Source of the DNA: Pilaira anomala
Taxonomy: Eukaryota > Mucoromycota > Mucoromycetes > Mucorales > Mucoraceae
Direction of reading: 5' to 3'
Assembly (NCBI GenBank): GCA_025716855.1
Contig: JAIXMQ010000041.1
Location: 218,129 to 282,128 of the forward strand
Length of the DNA: 64,000 nucleotides
Part shown: in pieces, positions 36,483 through 48,497 of the stretch
Position numbering within the stretch: the stretch's first letter is position 1
How the letters are laid out: each line of letters begins with the position of its first letter
The notes under the pieces: model-generated
The model's database searches: none
Told to the model about the DNA's origin: nothing
Seen by the model: the letters and a program-made list of their open reading frames with translations, nothing else
Made by a program: the position numbers and the translations under genes

Positions 36483-36914
36483 ATGGATCTTTCTTGGTGT
36501 ATTATTTGCGACCGTCATTGTATTGAGGAAAACGTATGTATATTTTAGCATATTTATTCATTAAAGCATAATTACTAACTATTCATTTCACTTTATATAT
36601 AGCTTTATTGCTCAGAATCTTGTCGTTTCCAAGACAACACTGGCCATCGCCACAATAACAATAAAAACAAATCTACTACACCTGAATTCAATATGTTTAA
36701 ATCACCTTCTCTTGTATCTCCACCTTCATCACCTATTCTTACACCATTCTTGTATTCCTTCCAACCTTCTCACGATCGCCGACGTTCTACTTCCGCTGGA
36801 AGTATGCAACATGCTTCTCTTACTACATCGACTTATACAAACTACCAATACTTCCCTTATCAACTCACTCCTAACTCTGCCTCTGGATCTTCACTCTTTG
36901 GTGACGATACTTAA
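36483..36914 (+). CDS. Ecl1-type small zinc-binding protein
   Basis: Two exons, 36483-36533 and one from about 36602, joined in phase 0. The protein starts MDLSWCIICDRHC and continues LYCSESCRFQD: a CXXC...CXXXC finger at the very N-terminus, then a Ser/Thr/Pro-rich disordered tail with RRRSTSAGS. This layout resembles the Ecl1/2/3 family (PF12855) of fission yeast and other fungi, tiny zinc proteins tied to chronological lifespan and nutrient stress. The family call rests on the finger alone. The intron after codon 17 lies inside the finger. Confidence 0.68.
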
Positions 36915-38019
36915 TTAAGCTTTCTTTATCTCTCTCTCTCTCTCTTACTCAAAAATTGCATTGCTTGTTAAAATCAAAATCCACTCGCTTCAGGTTTTCC
37001 TTCCCTTTAATCTGCCATGGCCTTATCCCTCAGCACAATTAATCAAAAATTAGACATGGTTTTCTTTTTTCCCTTTTCTCTCAAATCGATCACTGCGTAA
37101 TATATTATATATAATATTTCTTTTCCTTCTCACGCATAATGAAGTCGATAAAATACCCTATTACACTCCCCCAAAAAAAAAGTCATTTTTTACTCAAATC
37201 ACACACAAAAATATATAGAATATATTCTAAAATAAATTTCATGTACATACATAAAAACTAAAATGTCAATTATTAATGCTTTTCCAAAAAGAAATATTTG
37301 TTTCAGATATATACACTTTTGTTTATATTTTCTTTGTAAACCGATTTCTACTATAAACGTATATATGCCGATTCTTTATTTTTTGACCGTTTCCAAATTA
37401 AAAACTTGTCAAGTGAATCAACAATTTGATCTGGGAGTATGTGACCCGAGCCTGATTAAAATAAACATGCGAAATATTAGAAGAAGTGTGCAATATATTT
37501 AATAGATTAGCAAAGTAATACAGGTCTAATTTGACTAGCATTAGTTTTGATATTGACACCATTATCTATCTCTCGTTTTTTATTTATCCAAGTCTTATTT
37601 TTGCGCTATATGTCAATGTTCAAAACATGACATATATGTGCACATATCTAATGTATTGTCAACTAATCTAGTCCTTCTTCTAAACACGGTAAAATGTAAA
37701 GTTCTAAACTTGTGCGTTGCTAGTTGGACGGGTTCCTTCTTTTTTTTTTTTGCATATCCGATAATTTTCAAACTTACGCGTCATAAGTCTTCATTATTGT
37801 ACCTATTGCTTTAAGGAGTTTAGCATCTGTGGCGATTTGTGGGTAAATTAACGGCAATTCAGTCTTGTTTCAAAAAGCTTCATTATTACACAATCGCTCA
37901 GACGATCTTATAGGTTACCTTTAACGTGACTTGCTTAAGTTTTGATAAAGCTTTGGTTTTGTTTAAACTGTATAGTGTGTGCGTGCTCAAAAAACCAAAA
38001 ATAAAGAGGTGTTACTTTA
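36915..38019. other. intergenic, 1.1 kb
   Basis: 3' region of the Ecl1-like gene and promoter of the F-box/WD40 gene; CT-rich patch near 36925-36950. No exon supported. Confidence 0.55.
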
Positions 38020-39647
38020 ATGGAAGGGCAACACTATAGAAAACGATCAAGACAAAATAACAAGGACCAAGTACGAAAAGATTTTGCTACAACTGTTTTT
38101 TCTAAAGAATTAGTATTGAATGTATTTAGTTTCTTATCTTCCAGAGATCTAATACAATGTGCTGCGGTTAGTACGGAATGGTATAGATTAGCCAACGATG
38201 AAATGGTAATTCCTTTTTTAGTATAAATATTTGTTACGGTTCTCTTTACTGATATTGTATAACAGCTATGGAAACCGTTGTTTTACCAACGCTTTCGTGA
38301 CCCTCTTTTGTTAGAAGACAAGAGATCCAAATTCCATTATGCTCGCCGGTCGTCTGTTACACGATATCATGGAAGTTGGAAAACGAAATACAGAATACAC
38401 CATAATTGGCTATTAGGTAAACATATATGAACTGCTGCAGAATCCTGTGAGCTCATCTAATAGAACATGTTCATTTAGGTAATTGCTATATTAGTGATAT
38501 TAAAAACACGTTCGACAAAAAGAAAGCATTCTCAGGCAACCACCAATTACAATTCTTTCATGATATCTTATTTATTGTCCAAAGTAATAGTTTAGCTATT
38601 AATGTGTGGCATTATATAGAAAACGAATCCAATTTAAAGTTTTCTTTGAGGTCAACTGAATGCAGTAATAATGCGTACATTACATTTCTGAAATTTATAG
38701 AAGGATCAGTTAATTGTTTGGTAGCTGGCTATTCAAACGGTGGGTTTACGGTATGGGAAATATCTGGATCTAGCTTTAAGGAACTGAAATCTAAAGAGAG
38801 TGTAAACTATTGTCCCCTAGAAGAAGACAATGACAAGATTATATCTGTCGCTATGGATTATCCCATGATAATAATTTGTAGTGAACGCATGAAATTATCA
38901 GTGTTTTATATCCGTACGTCTTTATCTTTGAAGTTTGTATATTGTTTACAAAATCCAATTGAATGTTCCTTTATTGTGCTAGACATAAAAAAGCATTCAT
39001 CTAATCGTAAAGAAGACACATGGCAAGCAATAGTATGTTTTGGTATATCTGCTGGTGGCGGGTTAGCACCTTCTGTTGGTATTCAGGTAACCATCCACCA
39101 ATGTCGATTCAGAAATTTTACAAAAAAACTAACCCAATTTTTTTTATAAAAAAAAATACAGGAACTTGTTTTATCGAGAAATAAACTACTTTCATCACGA
39201 TATGAATATGCATTCGACTATATGCTTTCGAACCTTACAGCGATTCCATCTGAACAAATCACAGCCATGTCATATGCACCACCTTTTTTAATAACAGCAC
39301 ATGCGAACAATACGATGAAACAATATATTGTTCAAGTAAATGATCATGCATTAGATGTATCATTTGTGCGAAAGCTGTATGGACATACATTTAAAGTAGA
39401 CGCTTTAGCAATTGATGCGTCAAGGAGAAGATTGGTGAGTGGTGATAGATCAGGAATTCGAGTCTGGGATTTAGCCAAACGACGTGAATGTCAAGTGTTA
39501 CTTGAAGCTCATAAAGATCAGTCTAGTATGTCAGAATTACCTGATTTACACATGGAAACTCTAGGATTCGATGAAGACAAGATCATAGCTGTTATCAGTA
39601 CAATTGATCAAACATTTGTTCGTTTATGGTCTTTTAACTCGTTATAA
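38020..39647 (+). CDS. F-box / WD40-repeat protein
   Basis: Four exons (38020-38205, from 38266, one ending near 39087, and the last to 39647). N-terminal basic tail (RKRSRQN), then an F-box (SKELVLNVFSFLSSRDLIQCAAVSTEWYRLAND) followed by the WKPLFYQRFRDP segment common after F-boxes. The rest forms divergent WD40-like blades: VAGYSNGGFTVWEIS, YGHTFKVDALAIDASRRRLVSGD with GIRVWDL, and the final FVRLWSF. Predicted SCF substrate adaptor. Blades are degenerate in the middle, so the number of repeats is uncertain. The target is unknown. Confidence 0.82.
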
Positions 39648-40436
39648 AATAAAAAGAGTTTTTGTTTTGTACCTTAATGGAGATAGAAACAAAATGTGCT
39701 CCGGCATGGAAAAAATAATTATATGTCCGAAGACATTGCTCGCGCCGGGCGGGCTTCCTACTAAGTTAAATAACCAAAGTGAATCTTTAACGTATCATCC
39801 TCTTTTTCGTGATTGCCAAAGGTATATATAAGGACGATATTTGAACAATGAGAGAATGGATAGATTATAGTAGATGAACGCCTTAGATGACAAACAGATG
39901 TAATTCCCATGTATCCATGTTTTTTTTTTCAAAGAGAAAAAAAGGCATAAACAATTGAATATATAAAGAGTTGAAGGGATTGAACGACCGAATGGATGCA
40001 TTATCACTATCATCCATCCTTTTTCAGCTATTATCAGTACCAATTTGCACTAAAAGGATGTATGGAAATTGGATGTAAGACTCAACTTATTAAAGGAAAA
40101 AAATATGCACCGGAAAATCCCAACACAGTTCTCGATCTTATTCAATTCACAACATTTATTCAACGATTAATACATTGAATCGAGATATTTTCTACAACCA
40201 ATAATAACACCAACTAGAAACCTAATACGGAAGTTTGAAAGCACCATTACCAACTCCCTTCACTCAATATATTTATGCAATGACGAATGAAGTACATGAT
40301 ACATATTTGGGTTTTATTTTTATGCTTCATGTCATTGAAAGGAACACAAACTTTTTTTTCTGTCTCTCTCTCATTGTTTCAACATACAGAAAGGAACTTG
40401 TGATATTAATATTCTATTATTCTTTTGATAGCTAAA
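39648..40436. other. intergenic, 0.8 kb, with probable 5' UTR intron of eL6
   Basis: No confident gene. A GC-rich patch lies near 39738-39760. Directly before the ribosomal gene, a T-rich tract ending in tag at 40429-40431 looks like a 3' splice site six bases before the eL6 ATG, so the leader is probably interrupted by an intron, as is common in fungal ribosomal-protein genes. Confidence 0.45.
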
Positions 40437-41226
40437 ATGCCCCACGCACCTAGAAACAGCTTCATTGCTCCTGGCGTTACTCGCTTCTCTCGTTCTGCTG
40501 CCTACGCCAAGAAGGCTCAATACAAGCGTAAGCAAACCACTGTTGCTGCTGCCCCTAAGGCTGCTGCTACTGACAAGACCGTTGAGGTTAAGGGTGGTAA
40601 GAACGGTTCTAAGCGTACCATCCCCGCTCAAAAGGCTTCTCGTTTCTATGCCGCTGAGGATGTTCCTCAACCCAAGGTTGGTCGTAAGACTGCCAAGAAG
40701 ACTGCTCTCCGTTCTACCATCACCCCTGGTACCGTTGTCATTCTTCTTGCCGGTCGTTACCGTGGAAAGCGTGTTGTTGTCTTGAAGCAACTCGATTCTG
40801 GTCTTCTCCTCGTCACTGGTCCCTTCAAGGTTAACGGTGTCCCCTTGAGACGTGTCAACCAAGCTTATGTTATTGCTACCTCCACCAAGCTTGATCTCTC
40901 TTCCGTCAAGGTAAAATAATAATAATAATAATAATTATATTAAGGGATATTTTTTTTTTTAATTATAAGGGTTGAATATTAATTATTATGTATAGATTGA
41001 CGAAAAGTTCAACGATGCCTACTTCAAGAAGTCCGCCAAGACTGATAAGGCTTTCCTTGAAGGTGAGACCAAGAAGGCTGCTTTCCCCGCTTCCAAGGCT
41101 GCTGACCAAAAGGCTGTCGATAAGGCTCTCCTCGAAGTCATCGCCAAGACTTCTTTCCTCCGTCAATATCTTGTTGCTACCTTCAGCCTCAGCAAGGGTC
41201 AATTCCCTCACAACATGAAGTTCTAA
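40437..41226 (+). CDS. RPL6: 60S ribosomal protein eL6
   Basis: Large-subunit ribosomal protein of 234 aa. Two exons, 40437-40910 and 40996-41226, phase 0. The start MPHAPRNSF is the first ATG after a probable acceptor; the frame is open a few codons upstream but has no earlier ATG. Core motifs of L6e: [20 protein letters not shown] (KOW-like), [20 protein letters not shown] and [14 protein letters not shown]. The C-terminal part, FNDAYFKKS and [19 protein letters not shown], is typical. The codon set is strongly biased to C-ending (ctc, aag, gtc), unlike most of the window, in line with very high expression. Confidence 0.95.
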
Positions 41227-42775
41227 GTTACTTTTTTTTTGAATTTATATCAAAATAAACGAGAAAGTTTTGTCATGACAAAATGCATAAATAAATCTTA
41301 AAAAAGAGTATATGATCTGTGATTTTTGTTAAAAACTATTTTTTTTTTTTGAAAAGACTTGTATTTTTTAACGTGTAAATTAAATTTCAATTGCGTACAA
41401 TTTATGTGTAGAATATTGGTATAAATCATGCAGCAAATATATTTATTTTTGTTACGTACAGATCAGTCAAGCCGTAGAAAAGCTGATTACAAATTGAAGA
41501 AATTATTGTGACAGATATCATCTAATCTAAATCTTTATGAGTCTGTGTATAGTGTCATTACTTTATGTATAAGATTTCCTTTTAAATCAAGATCTGATAA
41601 GCGTAAATCTTTTATGAAGAAGCTAAAAACGGCTTTTTCATACAAGTACTGGCGATTAAGGCACGTCTTTAAGCGATTTTTATAATAAAGAAAGGCAAGT
41701 ATATATCCCTAGCATAAATGTCAACAGCTTTTATCATGAGTTATCTGATATTATCTGAATATATGTTATTGTTTATCTGATTTTTTTGTGCACGGCTTAA
41801 GCTTATAGTTTTTGTAGAGTTGAACGAGATAGATAAAAGGCATACAATGCAATTGGAGTAACTATTTTTTTTTTTTTTTTCCTTCTCAGTAATAATAGTC
41901 TCCGATAAGCGAATCATTTATCAGGTCCTGAAGAATGTTAGTATTAAATTAACCTATTTTTTTTTTTTTTTTTTCTAAATACTAAACCTTGATAGTATTG
42001 GAAAAAGTACTGAATATCAGGGCCACCAATATTTCAGCTGTAAAGTCTATATATCTGCAAAAGTTTTTATCTGTGTAAAGGTTTCATAATAAACGTCCTG
42101 GTTACTAAGTCTAAATAAGGGTATAACGTTCAAAAAGAGAAGATGATATGATTCGTTTAAAAAAAAACATGAATTAAATGTTATATTCTCACACGTAATA
42201 TGAAATCGTAACAATTTAGTCATGTTAGTAATTTCTTTTTATTGTTATTGATGCAGCATTTTTGGACGACAGTAAAGATTATCAACTCTTTTAAAAGTTA
42301 AATACATAAATTGGAGAAAGAAGGAATCTATTATATGTCTTGCCCCATAATTATTATACTCGCATGTCTAGATAGAATACCCGGAAACAAAAAATCAAAA
42401 AAAAAAAAATAGTGTTCAGTACAAAATGAACTGTATTTTTGTGGGGGAAAAAAAGCTATACTAATTAAATGTTTAGACACATATTGCTATGACACAATAT
42501 TAAACTTGCATATTACTGCTTGATTGACCACAATAAACAAATCATACTTTAAGAACTCAAGTCCGAATAGTACAAAAAGTCTATTTAAAGGAATTGAACG
42601 TAGCAGAGACGACCTCTCTCATCTCTCTATGTAAATGACATCATTTTTACGATTGGTCCTTTAACTTTTTTTCAAAAAAAGAAGAAAAAGCCCGACCATA
42701 GCAACATAAAAAGTAATTTTCGTTTTATTTTTTATTTTTTTTATCTTTCAACTCTTTATTTTAAAAAAAAAAAAA
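41227..42775. other. intergenic, 1.5 kb
   Basis: A/T-rich with several T runs; no exon or RNA gene recognised. Confidence 0.55.
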
Positions 42776-43106
42776 ATGAAGATTTTCGCTTTATCCGCTG
42801 TTGTAGCAACAGTTCTTGCTACACTTGCTGAAGCATCAGTTACCAGGTAAGAATATAAATTTCGATATGCAGAAAAGTTGCATAAAAAGTTCCCGTAAAA
42901 TTAATACAGGGTTATTATAGTATTGCTATTAAGAAAGTAAAGGAGACACCTTCTGAACAACTTGAACGTTATGCAAACACCGGTGAATATATGACTCAAA
43001 AGTACTTTGGTCAACGTCAATCTCAAAAGAGTGTTTCACCATTCCAAGTCAAACCTGATGGTAGTGTTGAACATGGCGTTCCTATTTCAAACTATATGAA
43101 TGCTCA

Positions 43107-43141
<35 letters not shown>

Positions 43142-44148
43142 AACATGTAGCAATTTTTTTAATACATATTAAACTCCATTTTTTTTTTTATATATAGTAC
43201 TATGGTGATATTGAAATTGGTACTCCACCTCAAACTTTCTCTGTTGTATTCGATACTGGATCTTCTAACCTTTGGGTTCCTTCTACTCATTGTAACTCTA
43301 TTGCATGTTTCTTGCATCGTCGTTATGATTCTGCTCAATCCGAGACATTTAAAGAAAATGGTACAGAATTTGCTATTCAATACGGTACTGGTTCATTAGA
43401 AGGTTTTATTAGTCAAGATACCCTTCGTGTTGGTGGCATCAAGATTGAAGACCAAGGTTTCGCCGAATCAGTAAAGGAACCTGGATTTACATTTGCTTTA
43501 GCACGTTTCGATGGTATCTTTGGTCTTGGATATGATACTATCTCAGTAAAGCACACTGTACCACCTTTTTATCATATGGTAAACAAGGATTTAATTGACG
43601 AACAAATTTTCTCATTCTGGTTAAATGATGTTAACAAGGGTGGTGAAGAAGAAGGTGGAGAACTTGTATTTGGTGGTGTAAATGAAGATCATTATAAAGG
43701 AAATATTACTTGGGCACCTATTAAGAGAAAGGGCTATTGGGAAATTGATCTTGAGAATATCAAGTTTGGTGGAGAATATATTGATTTAGATCCTGTCGGT
43801 GCTGCTATCGATACTGGATCTTCTCTTATTGTTGCTCCTACTACTATCGCTGATTTAATTAATCATGAAATTGGTGCTGTCAAGAACTGGGCTGGACAAT
43901 ATACTGTTGATTGTGCTGTTGTACCTGATCTCCCTGAATTTTGCTTCGTATTTGGTGGTAAGGACTTTTGCTTAAAGGGTGAAGACTATGTACTCAAGGT
44001 ACAAGATCAATGTATTTCTGGTTTCATGGGTATGGATATTCCTGAACCTGCTGGTCCTCTTTGGATTGTTGGTGATGTCTTCCTTCGTAAATACTATAGT
44101 GTTTATGATCTTGGTAACAACAGAGTTGGTCTTGCCAAATCAAAGTAA
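42776..44148 (+). CDS. PEP4: vacuolar aspartic proteinase (saccharopepsin / PEP4-like)
   Basis: Pepsin-family protease of 402 aa, by homology resident in the vacuole and involved in zymogen activation. Exons 42776-42846, 42921-43107 and 43198-44148 join in frame. A signal peptide (MKIFALSAVVATVLATLAEA) is followed by a propeptide of about 60 residues, then NYMNAQYYGDIEIGTPPQ, a start typical of proteinase A. Both catalytic motifs are present: VFDTGSSNLWVPS and AIDTGSSLIVAP. The flap Tyr lies in IQYGTGSLEG, and VGDVFLRKYYSVYD is the C-terminal signature. Disulfide cysteines flank HCNSIAC. The sequence groups with cathepsin D/PEP4 rather than secreted rhizopuspepsins, judging by the NYMNAQYY and GFMGMDIP stretches. 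Confidence 0.93.
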
Positions 44149-44236
44149 ATAAATAGTTGCAAATAGATATATCTTTTATAAATTAAATTGTCCATATAGT
44201 ATACATATTTAATAATAAATAAATAAATAAACTTTA

Positions 44237-44781
44237 TTATAAAACACCAATAACTACTGCTACACTAAGAACAAAACCTGCTAAATAACTAGCAGATGAT
44301 GGCTTATACATTATATTACTATCACTTGAAGTTTTAGGAGCTGAAGAAGAACCTGTATTTTTTGGTTGAACTCCAGCTAAAGTCTTACTAGCTTGTGATA
44401 ATGCACTATAAGCAGAAGCTTGATATTGAGAAGGAAGGGATCCAACTTTTTCAGATGCCATTGAAATATAAGATTGTATACCACCTGGATTCTTCATAAC
44501 ACTACTCACAGCAGCAGCAATATCGGTGGGAATAGCTCCACTTGGTAAGGCAATGCCACTTGGAAGGTTTGTGGGGATACCACTAGGAAGACCTGTAGGC
44601 AAACCGCTAGGAATACCTGAAGGAATAGAGGCAGTAGGTGCTACTGTGATATAGGGATTAGAACATTGTATAAGATCATCTTTCAAAAAAAAAAAAAAAA
44701 AAAAAACTTACCTTCTTGTGATGAAACAGCACAGACAAGAGTAGCAGCAATAGAAGCAAAAATAAGATTAGATTTAACCAT
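44237..44781 (-). CDS. GPI-type secreted protein with PSG repeats
   Basis: Two exons. Exon 1 starts MVKSNLIFASIAATLVCAVSS (signal peptide) and splices inside a Gly/Asp codon to exon 2, which reads DDLIQCSNPYITVAP. A repeat region follows with units of PSG(I/L)P (PSGIPSGLPTGLPSGIP). Then comes a helical Ala/Ser stretch and a final hydrophobic tail (LAGFVLSVAVVIGVL) fitting a GPI-anchor signal. About 172 aa. Predicted cell-wall or plasma-membrane surface protein; no domain family is recognised. It is convergent with the protease gene (88 bp between stops). Confidence 0.7.
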
Positions 44782-45740
44782 TCTTAATAAATATAAAGAA
44801 GAAAGAAAAAGATATTGAATCAATGTCGATCTCTTAGATTGACTTATTTATATTCAGGAGACAACACATATTTTTATTTTTGTACAACAAACAGTAAAAG
44901 CTTTCTTGTTTTAATAGTTGATTATTAGCCAATCAAAATTACCTCCCATTTTTGCACCCTAAAATAATTATTCAACTTTATTTAAATGCTTTTTTTTTTT
45001 GGATCGACAAAAAGGTATATTGTTGGGACTTGGCGCCACGATTAGATAAAAATAAAGGCGATCTTTTTTTTTTATTATTATATATAAAAAGGAAAATATA
45101 TAAACGCATGTATAATGAGATATCCTGTTGATATTTAAAAAAATAAAAAGGGGAAAATAATAAATCTTAGTAGGTACTAAATAAACAAATTAATCAATAA
45201 TACGAGCTTTTTTTATTTGTTACAGTAACTATTTTTTTTAAAAAAAAAAGTTATAAAAAAACAGGAACTCATTGACATAAATAGAAAGAATGTACAAGGG
45301 CTTATTCAATGACTCTATAATTAAATAAATTTAAACTATAAAAATATAATGTTGCAGATGATTGCATTTATTAAAAGACCATCCCGAAGAGAGAGAGAGA
45401 GAGAGAGAGTGCGTGTGTGTCTGTACCTGATTCTCTCTCTTTTTTTAAAAAAAAATAGGAGCTCTGCACACGCTATGTCATTTCATTTTAAAAAGTCCGG
45501 TGTTTCGGCTTCTGCGATAATTAAGCACCTTTTTATTATACAATTCTATAATATGTATATACATGTATATAGTTTTCTATGATGTATTACGTATATAGGA
45601 GAGATATATCTTTACATGTTTAGAAAGAAAGAAAGAGAAAAAAAGGTAAAACTATTGCAACAACAAAAAAAAGAGAAAGAGAATGTAAGCTTTTTTTTTT
45701 AAGTTGCTTTCTGAAAAAAAAAAAATATGTACGACAAGCG
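44782..45740. other. intergenic, 1.0 kb
   Basis: Upstream of the PSG-repeat gene and downstream of the permease. GA repeat near 45388-45410; no exon supported. Confidence 0.55.
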
Positions 45741-48497
45741 CTATAATTTTGGTTCAGATCCATTTGTCAAGTCATTTATGTTAATTTTCTCGGTTTGTGG
45801 AGCCTTGTTTTGGTCGTACCATCTTGTGCAAATAGAGCGTACAGCAGAATCAACATCCCAATGGAAACATGGATATCTATCCGTAGGAGTATAGTAATTA
45901 TCTCTCGAACTTGTGATATGTGTTCCTGCATGAAGAGGGTCAGGCTGAATTGTATGACGAGTATTGGTAGGTCCAGACGTTTCTAAATCATAAATAAAGT
46001 TACCGGTGGACTCGAGCCCAGACTTATTATTGACGACTTGATGCTGCTTCATAGGAAGTTTTTCATTGGATGGAAGGGGATGGTTATTAGCAGATGCTAA
46101 GGAGACTAAGGAGCTATTACCCGAAGTCAAGGAGGATGACATACCACAGCCATCCGTTTGTTCAAAGGAACCAAAGCCTGCATTTAACAGTAAACCACGG
46201 ACTAATTGACTTTGAAGACCAGTAAAATGCCATTCGACCGAACAACCAGCATATCGATCTAAGGTCTCTCTTACCGTAATTAAATTTTGTAAAGCCGTTG
46301 AATCCACTCGACAAACAGATCCAAAGTCCAGAACAATTGCTTCTAGAACTGGAAGCTGTGATGATACAAAGCTATTAGCTGAATTCGAGCTATGACTCCA
46401 TGTCTTTTCACTGTCACTTTTATTCATGTCCGAGATATTTCCACATCGTGTCTTTTGTTTAGCCAGATGTACGATCGCTTCTGATATATGTTCGGCATTT
46501 GGGTACAGAATCGAGTCACAAAGCTTCAATATAATTAATCCAGGAGGTAATTCAGTAATGTAATTTTGAAAGTTGGGGTCTACTTCGTCTACGTAGATAT
46601 AACGTTTATCCTTGTCTATTGCCATATCAGTTGTTGTCTTGTTACCAGAGTTATCTAAGAACATTTGTTTGGTAGTCTCATCTGCATCCTTCTCTAATGT
46701 GATTCTGGCTAAAGACTTAATAGGAGGCCGAGCAAATCGGTAAAGCATGATCAACATGGAAAGACCGACTGCGGCATAAATACCTCTCTGAACGTCCACA
46801 AAGATAGTAACGAGAACAGCGGAGACCCAAACTATAAATTCTGCTGTACTGGCTCGCCATAATTCCTTGAGATATTTACTGCCTGAAACTAAATCAGATA
46901 CTGCATGAATTACGACAGCAGCAAGAACTGCATCTGGTATATAATAAAACGCAGGAGTAAGAACATATAAAGCAAGGACAACGACAGCACCAGAAAATAC
47001 ACCTGCAATTGGTGTTCTTGAGCCAGATCTCGCCATGATAGCTGTACGACTAAAAGCGCCTGTAGCAGGGTATCCACTATAATTAAATATATATATATAT
47101 AAAAGAAAGAGTTTTTAAGATTAAAAAACGATGCTTTTAAACTTAAAATAAAAATAAAATGCATTTACCCAAAGAATGAACCAACGACATTTGCAATACC
47201 TATAGCTAAAATTTCTTGATCTGCATCAATTTGATAATCATAAATTCTTCCAAAAGATTTGGCAACTGTAATATGTTCCAAGATTAAGATGATGACAATG
47301 GAAGGAAGTACACCACCAGCATCTTGAAGAATGTCGATATGAAGTTTAGGTACAGCCATGTGATCAAATCCTGGTGGTACCGATTGAATGACTGAAATAG
47401 AACTCACATCCTTCCCACGGTTGATTAAGAACGAAATAAATGTACCCACAATCACAATAAGACCGTTTCGCATAATACCAAACAAAAATACAGATTTTTG
47501 TAGTACAGGAGAACGACATGTGAAACGAGCACATATAAACTTTACACCATAAAGAAAGACAAGAGATGATAAACCAAAGGCGACGTCTAATTTCGTCTGA
47601 GGTAATTCTTTCAAGATGTTTCCGAGTATTTGATAGGGAGCAGCATGCGTTGATACGTTGGGAATTCCGAATAGTTTTGGCCACTGGCTGAGTACAATCG
47701 TAATTGCAGATCCTGTCATATATCCAGCAATGGCAGGTTCTGAGATAGAATAGAGTTTTAATTGAAATGTAAGTGTGTAAATAAAAAAAAAAAAAAAATT
47801 TATATCATACCTGGAATAAAATCTACTAACATGCCCAGTCTCAATAAACTTATTATAATACTAATGATTCCAGCAAATAAACCGAGTGTAACTGCAACTT
47901 CGGAAGGCGTAATAGAGGGATGGATCTTGACCACGGAATTAACAACGGTACTAACGAGTAATGATACAGTAGCTGTGTATATAAACGAAATATCAATATT
48001 TATGTTTTTTTTTCCTTGAGGAATGATTATGAATGTTTCTTACATATAGGACCAACACTAATGTCTTTCGAAGTACCAAAGAAACAGTAAAGAGTGACGC
48101 CAACAAATGATGTACTAAAAGAAAAAAGATTAAGTAACTAAAATTTGTATTGATAGATAAATTACATACTATAACCCGTATTGTGGATCCAGGTTTGCAA
48201 TTTTGGCATATGCCATACTCTGAGGGACAATGACAATACCTACTGTCACACCTGCAATCACATCTTGAATTAGCCACTGTTAAAAAAAAAAGGGGGAGAT
48301 TGAGTCATTCTGCTTTTATCTGGTACATTATGTGCATGTCTATTTACACTGAGATTATATCGATGAATCCATTGGAGTATAGGAAAGATACTAGCAAAAT
48401 AGTTTCTAAAGAATTTGGGTAATTTGCGAAAGAAATTTATAATTTTCTCTTTTGTAGGAACTACTTGATAATCGATAACGATGGCGCTTTCCTTCAT
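45741..48497 (-). CDS. sulfate permease, SulP family with STAS domain
   Basis: Plasma-membrane high-affinity sulfate transporter (SUL1/SUL2-like) by homology. Six or so exons on the minus strand. The start is MKESAIVIDYQVVPTKEK at 48497; the open frame extends slightly further upstream but without a better ATG. Signatures: DVIAGVTVGIVIVPQSMAYA (SulP entry motif), GLYTSFVGVTLYCFFGTSKD, PAIAGYMTGSAI and GYPATGAFSRTAIMARSGSRTP. There are 10-12 hydrophobic helices. The cytosolic C-terminus has a STAS domain (LPVLEAIVLDFGSVCRVD, STALQNL), interrupted by a Ser/Asn-rich insert, and a long polar tail. Expression is probably sulfur-regulated, but no regulatory site is proven. Confidence 0.93.

Noticed and set aside
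37263..37502. 79-codon frame
   Set aside because: Compositionally AT-driven, no signature, no splice context.
39996..40178. Frame reading YQYQFALKGCMEIGCKT
   Set aside because: Isolated, no start context, no homology recognised.
40371..40862. Long minus-strand frame opposite eL6
   Set aside because: Antisense shadow of a strongly biased ribosomal gene.
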